Positions 26,023-35,516 of a stretch of 64,000 nucleotides of DNA are shown piece after piece. Where the stretch lies: NCBI GenBank assembly GCA_963778945.1, contig CAVZWL010000019.1:134758-198757 (forward strand), given 5' to 3'. Source of the stretch: Fen-1254 sp963778945. Its GTDB lineage: Bacteria > Bacteroidota > Ignavibacteria > UBA10030. Position 1 is the first letter of the stretch. Every line of letters starts with the position of its first letter. The notes beneath the pieces are model-generated. The model ran no database searches, was not told the DNA's origin, and saw only the letters and a program-made list of their open reading frames with translations. The translations under genes were made by a program, and so were the position numbers.

Positions 26023-26805
26023 GTGAAAAAAATTCTGGCTGTTTTTCTTGCATCGGCGCTTTTTCAAATATTGCCGGCGTCGCTGCTGGCGCAAAGTTAT
26101 TCCGGCGAAGGCGCAACCAGCGAACCGACTATGCTCATCGATAAGCCGACCGCAGGATTACTGAAGCGGGGAACCTATTCGGTTTCGTCTGAATTTTACG
26201 AACAGGGGGGGGTGCTGATGAGTCTTGCCGTAGGAATTTTCGAGCCGTTCTCGTTCGGAATTTCGTACGGGGGGACAGATGTCATAGGACATAACAAAAT
26301 CGCCATGGACCCTATGCCCGGAGTCCAGGCAAAGCTGCGCATTTTCAACGAGAGCGCCGCAATGCCCGCTATAGCGCTCGGATTCGATTCCCAGGGAAAA
26401 GGACCATTTCTCAAAGCCGACTCGCTGCAGCGATATACTATCAAATCTTCAGGCGTGTACGCAGTCGCAAGCAAGAATTATGCTATTCTCGGAAACTTTA
26501 GCATTCACGGAGGTGTCAATCGTTCGCTGGAACAGGCGGACGGCGATTCCAATCTTGATATGTTCGTCGGAGTAGAAAAATCTGTAGGGAACGATATTTC
26601 ATTTATGCTTGAATACGATTTTGCAACCAACGACAATAAAGACCAGGCACTTGGGAAAGGGAACGGTTATCTAAATTTTGGCTTACGATGGGCATGGGGA
26701 AAAGGCGTTACGGTCGGATTTAACCTAAAGGACGTAACAAGGAATCAGGATAACGTCAATATTGGCAATAGAACGCTCCAAATCGATTATATTGGCAGCT
26801 TTTAA
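26023..26805 (+). CDS. Outer-membrane beta-barrel protein
   Basis: 260 residues from GTG 26023, with GAGGAGAG upstream. Signal peptide MKKILAVFLASALFQILPASLLAQ. The rest alternates polar and hydrophobic residues in strands (for example FEPFSFGISYGGTDV, NGYLNFGLRWAWGKGVTVGFNL) and ends in IDYIGSF with C-terminal Phe, as expected for a barrel of about 10-12 strands inserted by BamA. No specific family recognised. Confidence 0.7.
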   Translation: MKKILAVFLASALFQILPASLLAQSYSGEGATSEPTMLIDKPTAGLLKRGTYSVSSEFYEQGGVLMSLAVGIFEPFSFGISYGGTDVIGHNKIAMDPMPGVQAKLRIFNESAAMPAIALGFDSQGKGPFLKADSLQRYTIKSSGVYAVASKNYAILGNFSIHGGVNRSLEQADGDSNLDMFVGVEKSVGNDISFMLEYDFATNDNKDQALGKGNGYLNFGLRWAWGKGVTVGFNLKDVTRNQDNVNIGNRTLQIDYIGSF

Positions 26806-26875
26806 TGTTCAGTATATGATACAGAAGCGATTAGTTTTGCAGACACAGACGCAAGAGATGCTGTTATATATGTCT

Positions 26876-26913
26876 AAAAAACATTAAAAACGACTCAATT
26901 TCCAATGTTTTTT
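26876..26913. terminator. AT-rich stem-loop, possible bidirectional terminator
   Basis: Perfect inverted repeat AAAAAACATT (26876-26885) / AATGTTTTTT (26904-26913) with an 18-nt loop, 70 bases after the outer-membrane protein gene. It is weak in GC but ends in T6 on the + strand. Confidence 0.4.
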
Positions 26914-26982
26914 ATTTATATCTCTGGCAAAGAATTTGCTTTATATGAAGTTAGAGCAAGAGACAAGATAAAGGATACAGAT

Positions 26983-27867
26983 ATGAAAAAATTTTTAATT
27001 TTAACCGCGATATCGGCTGGTATAGTGTCGATATCATTATTTTTTTCCGGTTGTTATACGCAACTGACTGCCGATCGATTCGAACAGTCTGTTTATGCGG
27101 AACATTCTGTTCCGGATGTGGAACCGGTTGATACCAGCGCTGCAGCGGATACGTCGGGCTATGACGATGAGTATCAGCCGGATTATTCCAGCTGGTATTA
27201 TTATTATCCGCGCTGGAATTCATCCTGGTACGACGGATATGCATATGCTCCGCCCGGATCTGTAATTTATGGAGATGGATGGTGCTATTCAGGATTCTAT
27301 TCTCCCTGGTGGTGGGGACCGGCATGGTACTCTCCGTTCTATTTTGGATATGGCTGGTACGGTCATTCTTATGGTTATTATCACGGGTATCATGATCATG
27401 GATATTTTGCTGGAAGGGGTCCGGGGCGGAATTTCGGGCCTGGACGCACCAATGGTTTTACGGCACGCAGTTTTGGAACAAGATATCAGCAATCTTCAAT
27501 GCGAGGTAATGTAACGACTTCTGCATCAGGTAATGTATCGGCAGGAAGGACTGCGAACGCTGCTTCAAGGAATAGCGCATCGCAGAATGTTACGACATCT
27601 TCCAGGCAGTACAGTCCGTCTGTTCGCCAGCCGCAGTATCGGAATCAAGTGAATACCGGTACCCGCAGTTACCGAACCGGATCCAACCGTCAAACGAGCG
27701 GCCGGCGATACGGATCTCCGAACAGCACAAACCGCTATCGCAGTTCACAATCAGTCCGTTCCGGGGCGCAAAGAGTTTCTCCGCAAAGTTCGTCCTCGGG
27801 TTATTCCCGCTCCTCAGGCGGCGGACGAAGCGGCAGTGCACGCAACAACGGTGGACGAGGACGCTGA
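26983..27867 (+). CDS. Tyr/Trp/Gly-rich lipoprotein with Ser/Arg-rich tail
   Basis: 294 residues from ATG 26983 (AAGG 8 bases upstream); a frame open to 26905 adds an implausible leader. Signal segment MKKFLILTAISAGIVSISLFFSGC has a lipobox (FFSGC). Residues about 65-135 are rich in Tyr, Trp, Gly and His (SSWYYYYPRWNSSWYDGY, FYFGYGWYGHSYGYYHGYHDHGY), followed by a basic Ser/Arg/Asn/Gly tail that looks disordered. No family recognised; the composition suggests an envelope adhesive, matrix or spore-coat-like structural protein, but that is only inference. Confidence 0.65.
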   Translation: MKKFLILTAISAGIVSISLFFSGCYTQLTADRFEQSVYAEHSVPDVEPVDTSAAADTSGYDDEYQPDYSSWYYYYPRWNSSWYDGYAYAPPGSVIYGDGWCYSGFYSPWWWGPAWYSPFYFGYGWYGHSYGYYHGYHDHGYFAGRGPGRNFGPGRTNGFTARSFGTRYQQSSMRGNVTTSASGNVSAGRTANAASRNSASQNVTTSSRQYSPSVRQPQYRNQVNTGTRSYRTGSNRQTSGRRYGSPNSTNRYRSSQSVRSGAQRVSPQSSSSGYSRSSGGGRSGSARNNGGRGR

Positions 27868-27915
27868 TTGAGTTCGCTTTGAATGGATAATTGTTCAATT
27901 GTTATGGAGTAGATT

Positions 27916-29346
27916 ATGAATTGCAGATTGTTTTTTCGCGGAATACTCGGGTTAACGATTATTTCGTCCATAGGCCTTTATGCGCAGCTTGCAGAAGATG
28001 CTTTGCGTTATTCGCAGACGGGTCTCGGTGTAGGCGCGCAAACCCAAAGTCTTGCAGGAACGTCGGTTGGAATTGCCAATGACTTTTCCGCACTTTTCTC
28101 GAATCCGGCGGGACTCGGCCAGCAGCGTGAATTTGAATTTTCCGCCGGTCTTTCGAATTTTTCCGCCACAAATGACGTATCTTTTGATAATAGTAAAGTT
28201 TCTTCTACGGCCAATTCAATGAACATCGATAATCTCGGTTTGGTTTACCCGATTGCAACGAGGCGGGGAAGCCTGACTCTTGCCTTTGGATACGGGCATG
28301 TTGCCAATTATGACGGATCCGCGCAATTCGGAGGTTTCAATATCGGGAATTCTTTAAGTCAGTCTATTGATGGCGGCATTCTGAGTGACCTTTATTTAAG
28401 CGACACACTTGGACATTCTTTCTTGAACAGAGGGAACCTTCAACAGAATGCCGTGGTCTCGGAAAAAGGCGGAATGAATCATTGGTCGTTCGGCGGCGCC
28501 ATGGAAGTATCGCCGAATCTTTTTGCCGGTATCTCGCTGAACTTCGCTTCCGGAACGTATACATACGACTGCCTCTACACGGAAACCGATACGAAAAATA
28601 ATTACACGGTTTTTCCGGCAGATGTCAATCAATTCAGTTATGAACAGATGTACCGCGACGATTTAAGCGGGATCAATGCGCTGTTTGGTCTATTGTTCAG
28701 AAAAGAAAATAAATTCACCGTCGGTATCAGTCTCCGCACGCCGACCGTCTATAATATATCCGAGGATTATTCGCAGACGTATGGAAGTTCATTCGATCCG
28801 ACATTGTCCAATCCGGCGGGAGATCAATATGCAGACGTGTCAGCGTCAAATATTTCATACCGTGTCACGACACCTATGGTGCTCAGCGGCGGTTTCTCCG
28901 TAAATCCGATAGGATGGCTGATGCTGGCAGGCGATGCCGAATATACCGATTGGACGCAGGTCTCGATGGAATCGGATGATCCTGCGGTAGATGCAGGATT
29001 GCAGCAGGAAAATCAAATTGCAAAAACTCTTTTTCGTGCTACCACCAATCTTCGGGGCGGTGCGGAAGTAACTCTTTTTGATATCGGCTTGAAACTCCGG
29101 GCCGGCATATCATGGAAACCCTCTCCTTATGCAGCCGATGCAAACACTCATGATTATGACCAATACTATTATACCGCAGGCGCCGGGATACAGGTCGATA
29201 GAAATACATGGATCAATCTCGCATGCGCTTTGGGCTATCAAAAGAGCTATCGCCAGACTGAGGATCTTTTCAGCGTTCCGGGTCTCATAACGAGCGAGAA
29301 CATCAATACAACTCTCATTAATGTTTCGTTGAGCTACAAATTCTAA
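27916..29346 (+). CDS. OmpP1/FadL/TodX-family outer-membrane transporter
   Basis: 476 residues from ATG 27916 with GGAG upstream. After a signal peptide ending in LYAQ comes AEDALRYSQTGLGVGAQTQSLAGTSVGIANDFSALFSNPAGL, the typical FadL N-terminal hatch segment, then barrel strands to the C-terminal VSLSYKF. The family moves hydrophobic compounds such as fatty acids across the outer membrane. A strong intrinsic terminator follows at 29383-29418. Confidence 0.8.
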   Translation: MNCRLFFRGILGLTIISSIGLYAQLAEDALRYSQTGLGVGAQTQSLAGTSVGIANDFSALFSNPAGLGQQREFEFSAGLSNFSATNDVSFDNSKVSSTANSMNIDNLGLVYPIATRRGSLTLAFGYGHVANYDGSAQFGGFNIGNSLSQSIDGGILSDLYLSDTLGHSFLNRGNLQQNAVVSEKGGMNHWSFGGAMEVSPNLFAGISLNFASGTYTYDCLYTETDTKNNYTVFPADVNQFSYEQMYRDDLSGINALFGLLFRKENKFTVGISLRTPTVYNISEDYSQTYGSSFDPTLSNPAGDQYADVSASNISYRVTTPMVLSGGFSVNPIGWLMLAGDAEYTDWTQVSMESDDPAVDAGLQQENQIAKTLFRATTNLRGGAEVTLFDIGLKLRAGISWKPSPYAADANTHDYDQYYYTAGAGIQVDRNTWINLACALGYQKSYRQTEDLFSVPGLITSENINTTLINVSLSYKF

Positions 29347-29382
29347 AAATTCTTGCAAGCGCTTATAAGTTTGCGTAAATTA

Positions 29383-29418
29383 AATCCGTCCCGATAAAAA
29401 TCGGGGCGGATTTTTTTT
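29383..29418 (+). terminator. Intrinsic terminator after the FadL-like gene
   Basis: AATCCGTCCCGAT (29383-29395), loop AAAA, ATCGGGGCGGATT (29400-29412), then a run of eight T to 29418. The stem is 13 bp with one G-U pair. It ends 11 bases before the next start codon at 29429. Confidence 0.92.
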
Positions 29419-29428
29419 GGGGTGCAGC

Positions 29429-31847
29429 ATGCGAAATTATACTCGGATTATTATAGGCCTCTCAGCGGTTGCCGCAGTTGTATTGATAGCAGTCGTTTTA
29501 CTGAGTTATTATCTGGTGACGAAATCGTTTCCCGCGGCCGATGGGAAAGAAAAAATCCGCGGTCTGAAAGCAGAAGTGACTGTCTATCGGGACGAATACG
29601 GCGTTCCGCATATCTTTGCCGAGTCGGATCATGACGTCTATGCTGCAGTCGGTTATGTCCATGCTCAGGAACGTCTCTGGCAGATGGAACTGGAGCGTCG
29701 CGTCGGAATGGGACGTCTTTCGGAAATTCTAGGCCCGCCTGCGGTTTCAGTCGATAAGATGTTCCGCACACTCGGGCTTTATCAGCACGTGCAAAAAATT
29801 GCCGCGAATCTGGATCAGCCGACACGTGATGCCCTCCAGGCGTACACAGACGGGATCAATCAATTCATCGCAACTCACACCGGGAAGTATCCGCTGGAAT
29901 TCGATATGCTCTCGTTCGAACCGGAACCATGGACGATCGAACATTCGCTTCTCATCAGCCGGCTTATGGCATGGGAAATGAATTTTTCCCGCTGGAACGA
30001 TTTGCTTCTGGCTGCACTGGTAGGGCGGCTGGGAGAAGAGAAAGCGAAGGAGGTTTTTCCATGGTGGCCTTCGGATGCGCCGCTCATCATTCCGGAAACA
30101 ATGAAAGGGAAAGATATTGCCTCGGACCTTAAGCCGTTTTTCGATGCGGACCGTGAGGCACAAACGATTCTTGGCTTGGGCGGCATGCAGTCCGGAAGCA
30201 ATGCATGGGTTGTTTCCGGTGCAAAGTCGGAAACAGGCAAACCGATTGTCGCGAACGATCCGCATTTAGTTCTTATGGCTCCTGCCCGGTGGTATGAACT
30301 CCATATCGTATCTCCGGAACAGGATGTTGCCGGTATGTCGATTCCCGGCGTGCCGTTTATCGTTGCGGGAAGAAATAGACATATCGCATGGGGAATAACG
30401 AACGCGATGATGGATGATGAAGATTTTTATATCGAACAAGTCGATTCCATTCAGCGTCCTTCCAAATACATGTTCAACGGCGCCTGGCGGCCTATGGCCG
30501 AAGTAATCGATACGATCTTCGTTAAGGACAGTCCTGCCATATTTTTTTCGGTCTTCAAAACACATCGCGGCCCGATTGTCAACAAAATGGAACCGGGTGC
30601 GGCGTTTGCGGGTTCGCTTATTTCCATGTCCTGGACCGGCTACGAAGTGTCAAACGAAGCGGGCACGTTTTACCGCATCAACCGGGCGAAGAATTGGACG
30701 GAATTTACCGAAGCGTTAAAATCGTATGCTGTCCCGGCGCAAAATTTTGTCTATGGCGATGATGCAGATACCATCGGATATTACACAGGAGGAAAATTGC
30801 CGATACGAAGCATGCGGAATGCAACGCTGCCGGCAGACGGGACAAACGGGGAGAACGACTGGAAAGGTTTCGTCCCGTTCCAGCAGATGCCGCATTGCGT
30901 CAACCCGCCGCAGGGCTTTATTGCAACGGCAAATAATAAAATCGTCGATGATTCATATCCATACTTTATTTCGAATAACTGGGAGCCCCCCTGGCGCTCT
31001 ATGCGGCTGAACGAAGCGCTCCGGGAACAGCCGCGCTTTTCAGTCAAAGATTTTGAAAAATTGCAATGCGACGTCTTATCGCTGCAGGCGCGGGAAATCG
31101 TCCCGATTATTCTTCATGCGTTCGACAGTACCAGCGGTCGATAATGCGAATGTCAAAACGGCTCTGGCATATCTCCGTAACTGGAACGACGAAACAAGAA
31201 AAGAAGATGTTGCGACAACAATATTTCAGGCGGCGATGGATCGTATTATTCGCAATACGTTTGCCGATGAGATGGGCGAGCAGCTTTTTGCTCTTTATGA
31301 CACACTTGCCAGCACACCTTTGACGGTTATTACACGACTTTTAAAAGAACCGAATTCCCCCTGGTTTGATGATTGCCGTACTCCGGAAGTCGAAACGAAA
31401 GATATGATTATTCGTAAAAGTCTGGCCGAAGCGGTAGCGGATTTACAGAGCCGGCTGGGAGGAGAACCCAAAGAATGGCAGTGGGGAAGACTTCATACGA
31501 TCACGTTCTCTCATGTCTTTGGAGTTCAGCCGCTGCTGGGAAGATTATTTAATGTCGGGCCGTACCCAGTCGGCGGTACGCATGCAACAGTCAGCGTCGG
31601 CCAGTATTTTCTCTCGCAGCCGTTCAAAAGCCGTGTCGGCCCCTCCATGCGTCAGATTATGAATCTTGCAGACATCAATGATACGCGCGTCGTTCTTCCG
31701 CCGGGCCAATCCGGAAATCTTTTTTATAAGCATTATAAAGATCAGGTTATGCTCTGGCTCAACGGAGCTTATCGCGATAGGCCTATGGAGAAAGAAAAAA
31801 TAGAAGCGGCTTGCTCCGATGTTTTACGACTAAGGCCTGCAGAATGA
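29429..31847 (+). CDS. Penicillin acylase-family Ntn hydrolase (one frame break)
   Basis: About 806 residues. ATG 29429 gives a membrane anchor or signal segment (RIIIGLSAVAAVVLIAVVLLSYYL). The alpha part has VYRDEYGVPHIFAESDHDVYAAVGYVHAQERLWQMELERR; autocleavage should occur before Ser in GSNAWVVSGAKSETGKPIVANDPHL, exposing the nucleophile. A frame break near 31130 precedes the C-terminal part with VGPYPVGGTHATVSVGQYF and LPPGQSGNLFYKHYKDQV. The family cleaves amides such as acyl-homoserine lactones or beta-lactam side chains; substrate unknown. The stop overlaps the sirtuin start (ATGA). Confidence 0.88.
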
Positions 31848-32593
31848 CCATATCGAAAAAACTCGAATCTCTCTTGAAAACTGTCGATTCGATTTGCGTT
31901 CTGACAGGCGCAGGCATTTCGGCAGAAAGCGGTGTTGCAACATTCCGCGGAACGGACGGGTTATGGTCGAAGCTGAAACCGGAAGAACTGGCTAACTTCG
32001 ATGCGTTTCTGCGCAATCCGGATATTGTGTGGGAATGGTATAATCATCGGAAGCAGATTATTCATGACGTGAAGCCGAATGCGGCGCATTATGCTCTTGC
32101 AGCGATGGAGCCGCTGGTTAAAGATTTTACGCTCACCACACAGAACATCGACAACCTTCATGCCCGTGCCGGCAGCAAGCGGGTTTTAGAACTGCATGGG
32201 AACATAGAACGCAGCTACTGCGTCACGTGCGGTAAATACGTGCCGGATGTTGTTGTAACAAAGGAGAAGAGAATTCCGCATTGTGACGTCTGCGGCGGCG
32301 TTATTCGCCCGGATGTCGTATGGTTCGGAGAAATGCTGCCGCAGGATGTTCTGGAAGAATCGACAAGCGCAGCGGCTCGATGCGGACTCTTCCTGACGAT
32401 CGGTACTTCGGCTGTGGTCTATCCCGCAGCAGGATTGCCGTTGAAGGCGCGGGAGAGCGGCGCGTACGTCGTGGAGATTAATTTGGAAAAAACCGAAATA
32501 TCTCATATGGTCGACGAATCGCTCATCGGCAAAGCGGGAGAAATATTGCCTCAGCTTGCGGATATTATGAAAACTTCTCGGAGGAGTACATGA
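31844..32593 (+). CDS. cobB: Sirtuin NAD-dependent protein deacylase (class III, CobB-like)
   Basis: 249 residues from ATG 31844, coupled to the acylase by a 4-base overlap; an upstream in-frame start at 31811 is unlikely. NAD site GAGISAESGVATFRG, TQNIDNLH, catalytic His in ELHGN, and two zinc CxxC pairs (CVTCGKY, CDVCGGV). WEWYNHRK has the Tyr-x-x-Arg pair of SIRT5/CobB enzymes that accept succinyl or malonyl lysine. It probably regulates metabolic enzymes; its neighbour pyruvate kinase is a plausible but untested target. Confidence 0.93.
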   Translation: MTISKKLESLLKTVDSICVLTGAGISAESGVATFRGTDGLWSKLKPEELANFDAFLRNPDIVWEWYNHRKQIIHDVKPNAAHYALAAMEPLVKDFTLTTQNIDNLHARAGSKRVLELHGNIERSYCVTCGKYVPDVVVTKEKRIPHCDVCGGVIRPDVVWFGEMLPQDVLEESTSAAARCGLFLTIGTSAVVYPAAGLPLKARESGAYVVEINLEKTEISHMVDESLIGKAGEILPQLADIMKTSRRST

Positions 32594-34029
32594 AAAATAC
32601 GACAGCCAACGGGAGAACAAAAATTGTCTGTACTATCGGGCCCGCAACGCAGTCGGTTGAGCAGCTCGTTCGATTGATCGATGCGGGAATGGACGTTGCC
32701 CGGTTGAATTTTTCCCACGGCTCGCACGACGACCACCTGGCTGCCATGCAGAATATTCGTGAGGCCTGCAAACAAACAGGCGAGCACATTGCCGTTTTGC
32801 AGGATTTGTGCGGACCGAAAATTCGCACCGGTACGCTGAAGAATAAAAAAGCGGAATTAAAAGAAGGATCGACGATCGTCTTTACGACGGAAGAAATCGA
32901 AGGCGATGAGCATCGTGTGAGCACGGCATATAAAGAGCTGCCGCAAGATGTCAAGCCGGGCGACAGTATTCTGCTGGATGACGGCAAGCTGTGTGTCAGA
33001 GTCGTTTCAACGGCGAAGACCGAGGTCGTATGCACGGTGGAAACAGGCGGAATTCTCGGCGAGCATAAAGGTATGAACCTGCCCGGCGTAAAACTGAGTA
33101 CTCCGTCGTTAACGGAAAAGGATATTGATGATCTGGAATTTGGGCTCAAGAACGATGTCGATTATATCGCCCTTTCCTTTGTCCGTTCTGCAGACGATAT
33201 CCGCTCGCTGCGCGAGCATTGCCGGATGCTCGTGAAACACTTTGTGCCTATCATCGCAAAAATTGAAATGGCGGACGCTATTCGAGCAATCGACGAGATT
33301 ATCAGCGAATCGGATGCCGTCATGGTTGCCCGCGGGGATCTGGGAGTGGAAATGCCGCCGGAGGAAGTGCCGGTCCTGCAGAAAATGATCGTACGCAAAT
33401 GCAATGAAGCCGGCAAACCGGTCATCATTGCAACGCAGATGCTGGAATCCATGATTGAAAACCCGCGTCCGACACGGGCAGAAGCGAGCGACGTGGCAAA
33501 TGCAGTTCTGGATGGCGCGGATGCGGTCATGCTGAGCGCCGAGACCTCGGTGGGAAAATATCCCATCGAAACGGTCAGGACAATGAATAACATCATCCTG
33601 CGCACAGAGCAGCAAATTCCGGAAAAGGGGATTATTGAAAAAAGACCGTTCGTAAAGGACGATACTGTTCTCGATGCCGTGGCGCAATCAGCTTGTGTTC
33701 TTGCAGAGAAAATAAACGCCTCTGCTCTTATACCGATAACGCATTCCGGAGCCACGGCCTGGCGTCTCAGCCGGTTCCGTCCTTCTGCGCGTATCATCGC
33801 CGTCACGGGAGAAGAACACGTACTGCGGCGGCTCAATCTGGTATGGGGTGTTCGGGGAATTGTCCTGACCGACTACATCGGCAGCGCCGATACCATTTTG
33901 CATCGTATAAAGGAAAAGCTCAAGCAGGAAGGATATCTGAAGAGCGGAGATTATGTCATCTTTACGATTGGAATTCCCCTTATGGCACGCGGGTTGACCG
34001 ATACTATCAACGTAGAACGTGTGGATTAA
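32590..34029 (+). CDS. pyk: Pyruvate kinase
   Basis: 479 residues, start overlapping the sirtuin stop (ATGA). RTKIVCTIGPATQSVEQL, GMDVARLNFSHGSHDDH, the active-site Lys in IIAKIEMADAIRAIDEI, MVARGDLGVEMPPEEVPVLQK and ATQMLESMIENPRPTRAEASDVANAVLDGADAVMLSAETSVGKYP are diagnostic. The C-terminal allosteric domain ends GLTDTINVERV. Converts phosphoenolpyruvate and ADP to pyruvate and ATP. Intact. Confidence 0.97.
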   Translation: MKNTTANGRTKIVCTIGPATQSVEQLVRLIDAGMDVARLNFSHGSHDDHLAAMQNIREACKQTGEHIAVLQDLCGPKIRTGTLKNKKAELKEGSTIVFTTEEIEGDEHRVSTAYKELPQDVKPGDSILLDDGKLCVRVVSTAKTEVVCTVETGGILGEHKGMNLPGVKLSTPSLTEKDIDDLEFGLKNDVDYIALSFVRSADDIRSLREHCRMLVKHFVPIIAKIEMADAIRAIDEIISESDAVMVARGDLGVEMPPEEVPVLQKMIVRKCNEAGKPVIIATQMLESMIENPRPTRAEASDVANAVLDGADAVMLSAETSVGKYPIETVRTMNNIILRTEQQIPEKGIIEKRPFVKDDTVLDAVAQSACVLAEKINASALIPITHSGATAWRLSRFRPSARIIAVTGEEHVLRRLNLVWGVRGIVLTDYIGSADTILHRIKEKLKQEGYLKSGDYVIFTIGIPLMARGLTDTINVERVD

Positions 34030-34051
34030 ATAATTCGGAGGTAAAAATAAT

Positions 34052-34306
34052 ATGAAGCGTCTGATAAGAGTATTCGAGCGGTCGTTAGCCATCGCAATCA
34101 TTGTAGAATTCTGTCTCTGGTTGATAAGGATATTGTTCCCATCCAAGCCGTTCATACGGGAAATTTATTTTTATGCCCATGTGCCGAGTCGCTTTATTGT
34201 TCAGCTTCTGAGGCTCGGGTCATATGAACTCATGTATATAGTTGTAAATATGGTCATCATCATGATTATCATATCTCCATTGGTCTTTAAATATCATCGA
34301 AAATAG
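34052..34306 (+). CDS. Small two-helix membrane protein of unknown function
   Basis: 84 residues with GGAGG upstream of ATG 34052, 22 bases after pyk. Two hydrophobic segments (SLAIAIIVEFCLWLIRILF and YIVVNMVIIMIIISPLVF) are joined by a basic loop. No family recognised. A good hairpin terminator follows at 34324-34357, so it closes the acylase-sirtuin-pyk unit. Confidence 0.6.
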   Translation: MKRLIRVFERSLAIAIIVEFCLWLIRILFPSKPFIREIYFYAHVPSRFIVQLLRLGSYELMYIVVNMVIIMIIISPLVFKYHRK

Positions 34307-34323
34307 AATACTCCCGATTATAA

Positions 34324-34357
34324 AAACCTTATCAAGGATTCAACCTTGATAAGGTTT
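34324..34357. terminator. Hairpin terminator after the pyk unit
   Basis: Perfect 14-bp stem AAACCTTATCAAGG (34324-34337) / CCTTGATAAGGTTT (34344-34357), loop ATTCAA. A-rich before and T-rich after, so it can work on both strands; the T run is short. Confidence 0.75.
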
Positions 34358-34359
34358 GC

Positions 34360-34680
34360 AATCTGCGAAATCCATCATCTGCGTACAAATCTGCAGCCGG
34401 AGGCCTGCCCGCATTGCGGCGAAGCCGACTGTTGGCGCAGTCACGCAGGCGGGCCTGAGAATTCACATTTCTAAAATCGCAATCCGTATAAAATCAATGT
34501 AACCTGTGCAATCTGTCATCTGCGTTCAATCCGTGCAATCTGTCATCTGCGTTAACTCAATGTAACCTGTGCCATCACTGTCTGCGTTCAATCTGTGCAA
34601 TCTGTCATCTGCGTTAAATCAGTGTAATCTGTGTAATCATCTGTGCAATCTGCATAATCAAAGTGTAACTTCTTTCCTCT
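34360..34680. repeat. Word-like repeat region (ATCTGTGCAATCTGTCATCTGCG type)
   Basis: About 320 bases of quasi-tandem words such as GTGCAATCTG, TCATCTGCGTTAAATC and GTGTAATC in irregular order, with no reading frame. The same words recur at 35248-35310. A 50-base segment with GC-rich ends (34408-34457) interrupts one shared word (see 35310-35330). No RNA gene recognised. Confidence 0.7.
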
Positions 34681-34725
34681 CCTTACGTAAGATATGGCAT
34701 GAACAATAAAGAAAGGACGGACGAT

Positions 34726-35103
34726 ATGAAAAAGGCAATCACTCTCTCCGGACTTGTTTTTCTTTTTTTCTTATTGACGGCATTCACGACAAACAACATA
34801 TCGCCGCTTGAAGGAAAATGGGTGGGAGAATTTAAAGGGACGGCAGGAACGGTTCAGGTCCAAACACGTTTCTGGACGGAAAACGATGAACTCGTTGGAA
34901 CGATGGATTTTCCAGGGGAAAATCTCTATGATCTTAAGATGTCATTCATCATCATAGAAGCTTCTTCTGTGCATTTTGAGGTCGTAAAGAATAACGAAGC
35001 TCTTGCTTTTGAAGGCAAATTGATCTCCAATCAGATTGTCGGGGAATTTTCCACTAAAACGGGAAAAGGCGTTTTCGGTTTTTCGAGAGTGAAGAATTTG
35101 TAG
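34726..35103 (+). CDS. Small exported protein, unknown function
   Basis: 125 residues from ATG 34726, with AAGGACGG upstream (ATG 34699 is a longer alternative). MKKAITLSGLVFLFFLLTAF is a signal peptide. The mature part (SPLEGKWVGEFKGTAGTVQVQTRFW...LVGTMDFPGENLYDLKM...FEGKLISNQIVGEFSTKTGKGVFGF) looks like a small lipocalin-like beta-barrel. No named family. Confidence 0.6.
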   Translation: MKKAITLSGLVFLFFLLTAFTTNNISPLEGKWVGEFKGTAGTVQVQTRFWTENDELVGTMDFPGENLYDLKMSFIIIEASSVHFEVVKNNEALAFEGKLISNQIVGEFSTKTGKGVFGFSRVKNL

Positions 35104-35335
35104 TCATAAAAGCGTAGTTCTTGGTTCGTAGTGCTTAGTTCGTAGTTCATTGTTATGAGAGGAACAAATTATATCATAACCTTGAACCTTGCACGAATAA
35201 CCTTATACCTTCATCCTTCATCCTTCATAATTTATAATTCATCATTCGCCATCTGTGTCATCTGCGAAATCCGTCATCTGCGTTAAATCTGTGCAATCTG
35301 AGCAATCATCTGCAGCCGGAGGCCTGAGAATGTTA
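35104..35335. repeat. Composite word-like repeat region
   Basis: Four word types occur in sequence: GTAGTTC/GGTTCGTAG (35115-35152), ACCTTGAACCTTGC (35180-35210), TTCATCCTTCATCC with TAATTTATAATTC (35210-35245), and CATCTGCGTTAAATC/GTGCAATCTG (35248-35310). TAGTTCTTGGTTCGTAGT (35115-35132) recurs exactly, inverted, at 39192-39209. The rest of the gap to 35516 shows no gene. Confidence 0.7.
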
Positions 35336-35516
35336 TTTCGTGTTAACGAAATTCAATATTTCTTTAAACATAATCTGTGCAATCATATTGCAAACAATAA
35401 GAGCTTTGGCTACATTTTGATAGTACGGGTTGAGGATATTGAGCAGCACAGGTATCACCATCCTGACGATACATCTAAAAATAGTTTTAGCCATCAAACA
35501 GAAAAAGGATTTTCTG

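Noticed and set aside
26905..26982. N-terminal extension of the Tyr-rich lipoprotein
   Set aside because: The extension precedes a perfect signal peptide and Shine-Dalgarno at 26983 and overlaps a hairpin.
33109..33836. Two long open frames opposite pyk
   Set aside because: Antisense shadows of pyruvate kinase with no ribosome site.
34360..35335. CRISPR array
   Set aside because: Repeated words are irregular in length and spacing, with no constant repeat-spacer period and no cas genes.
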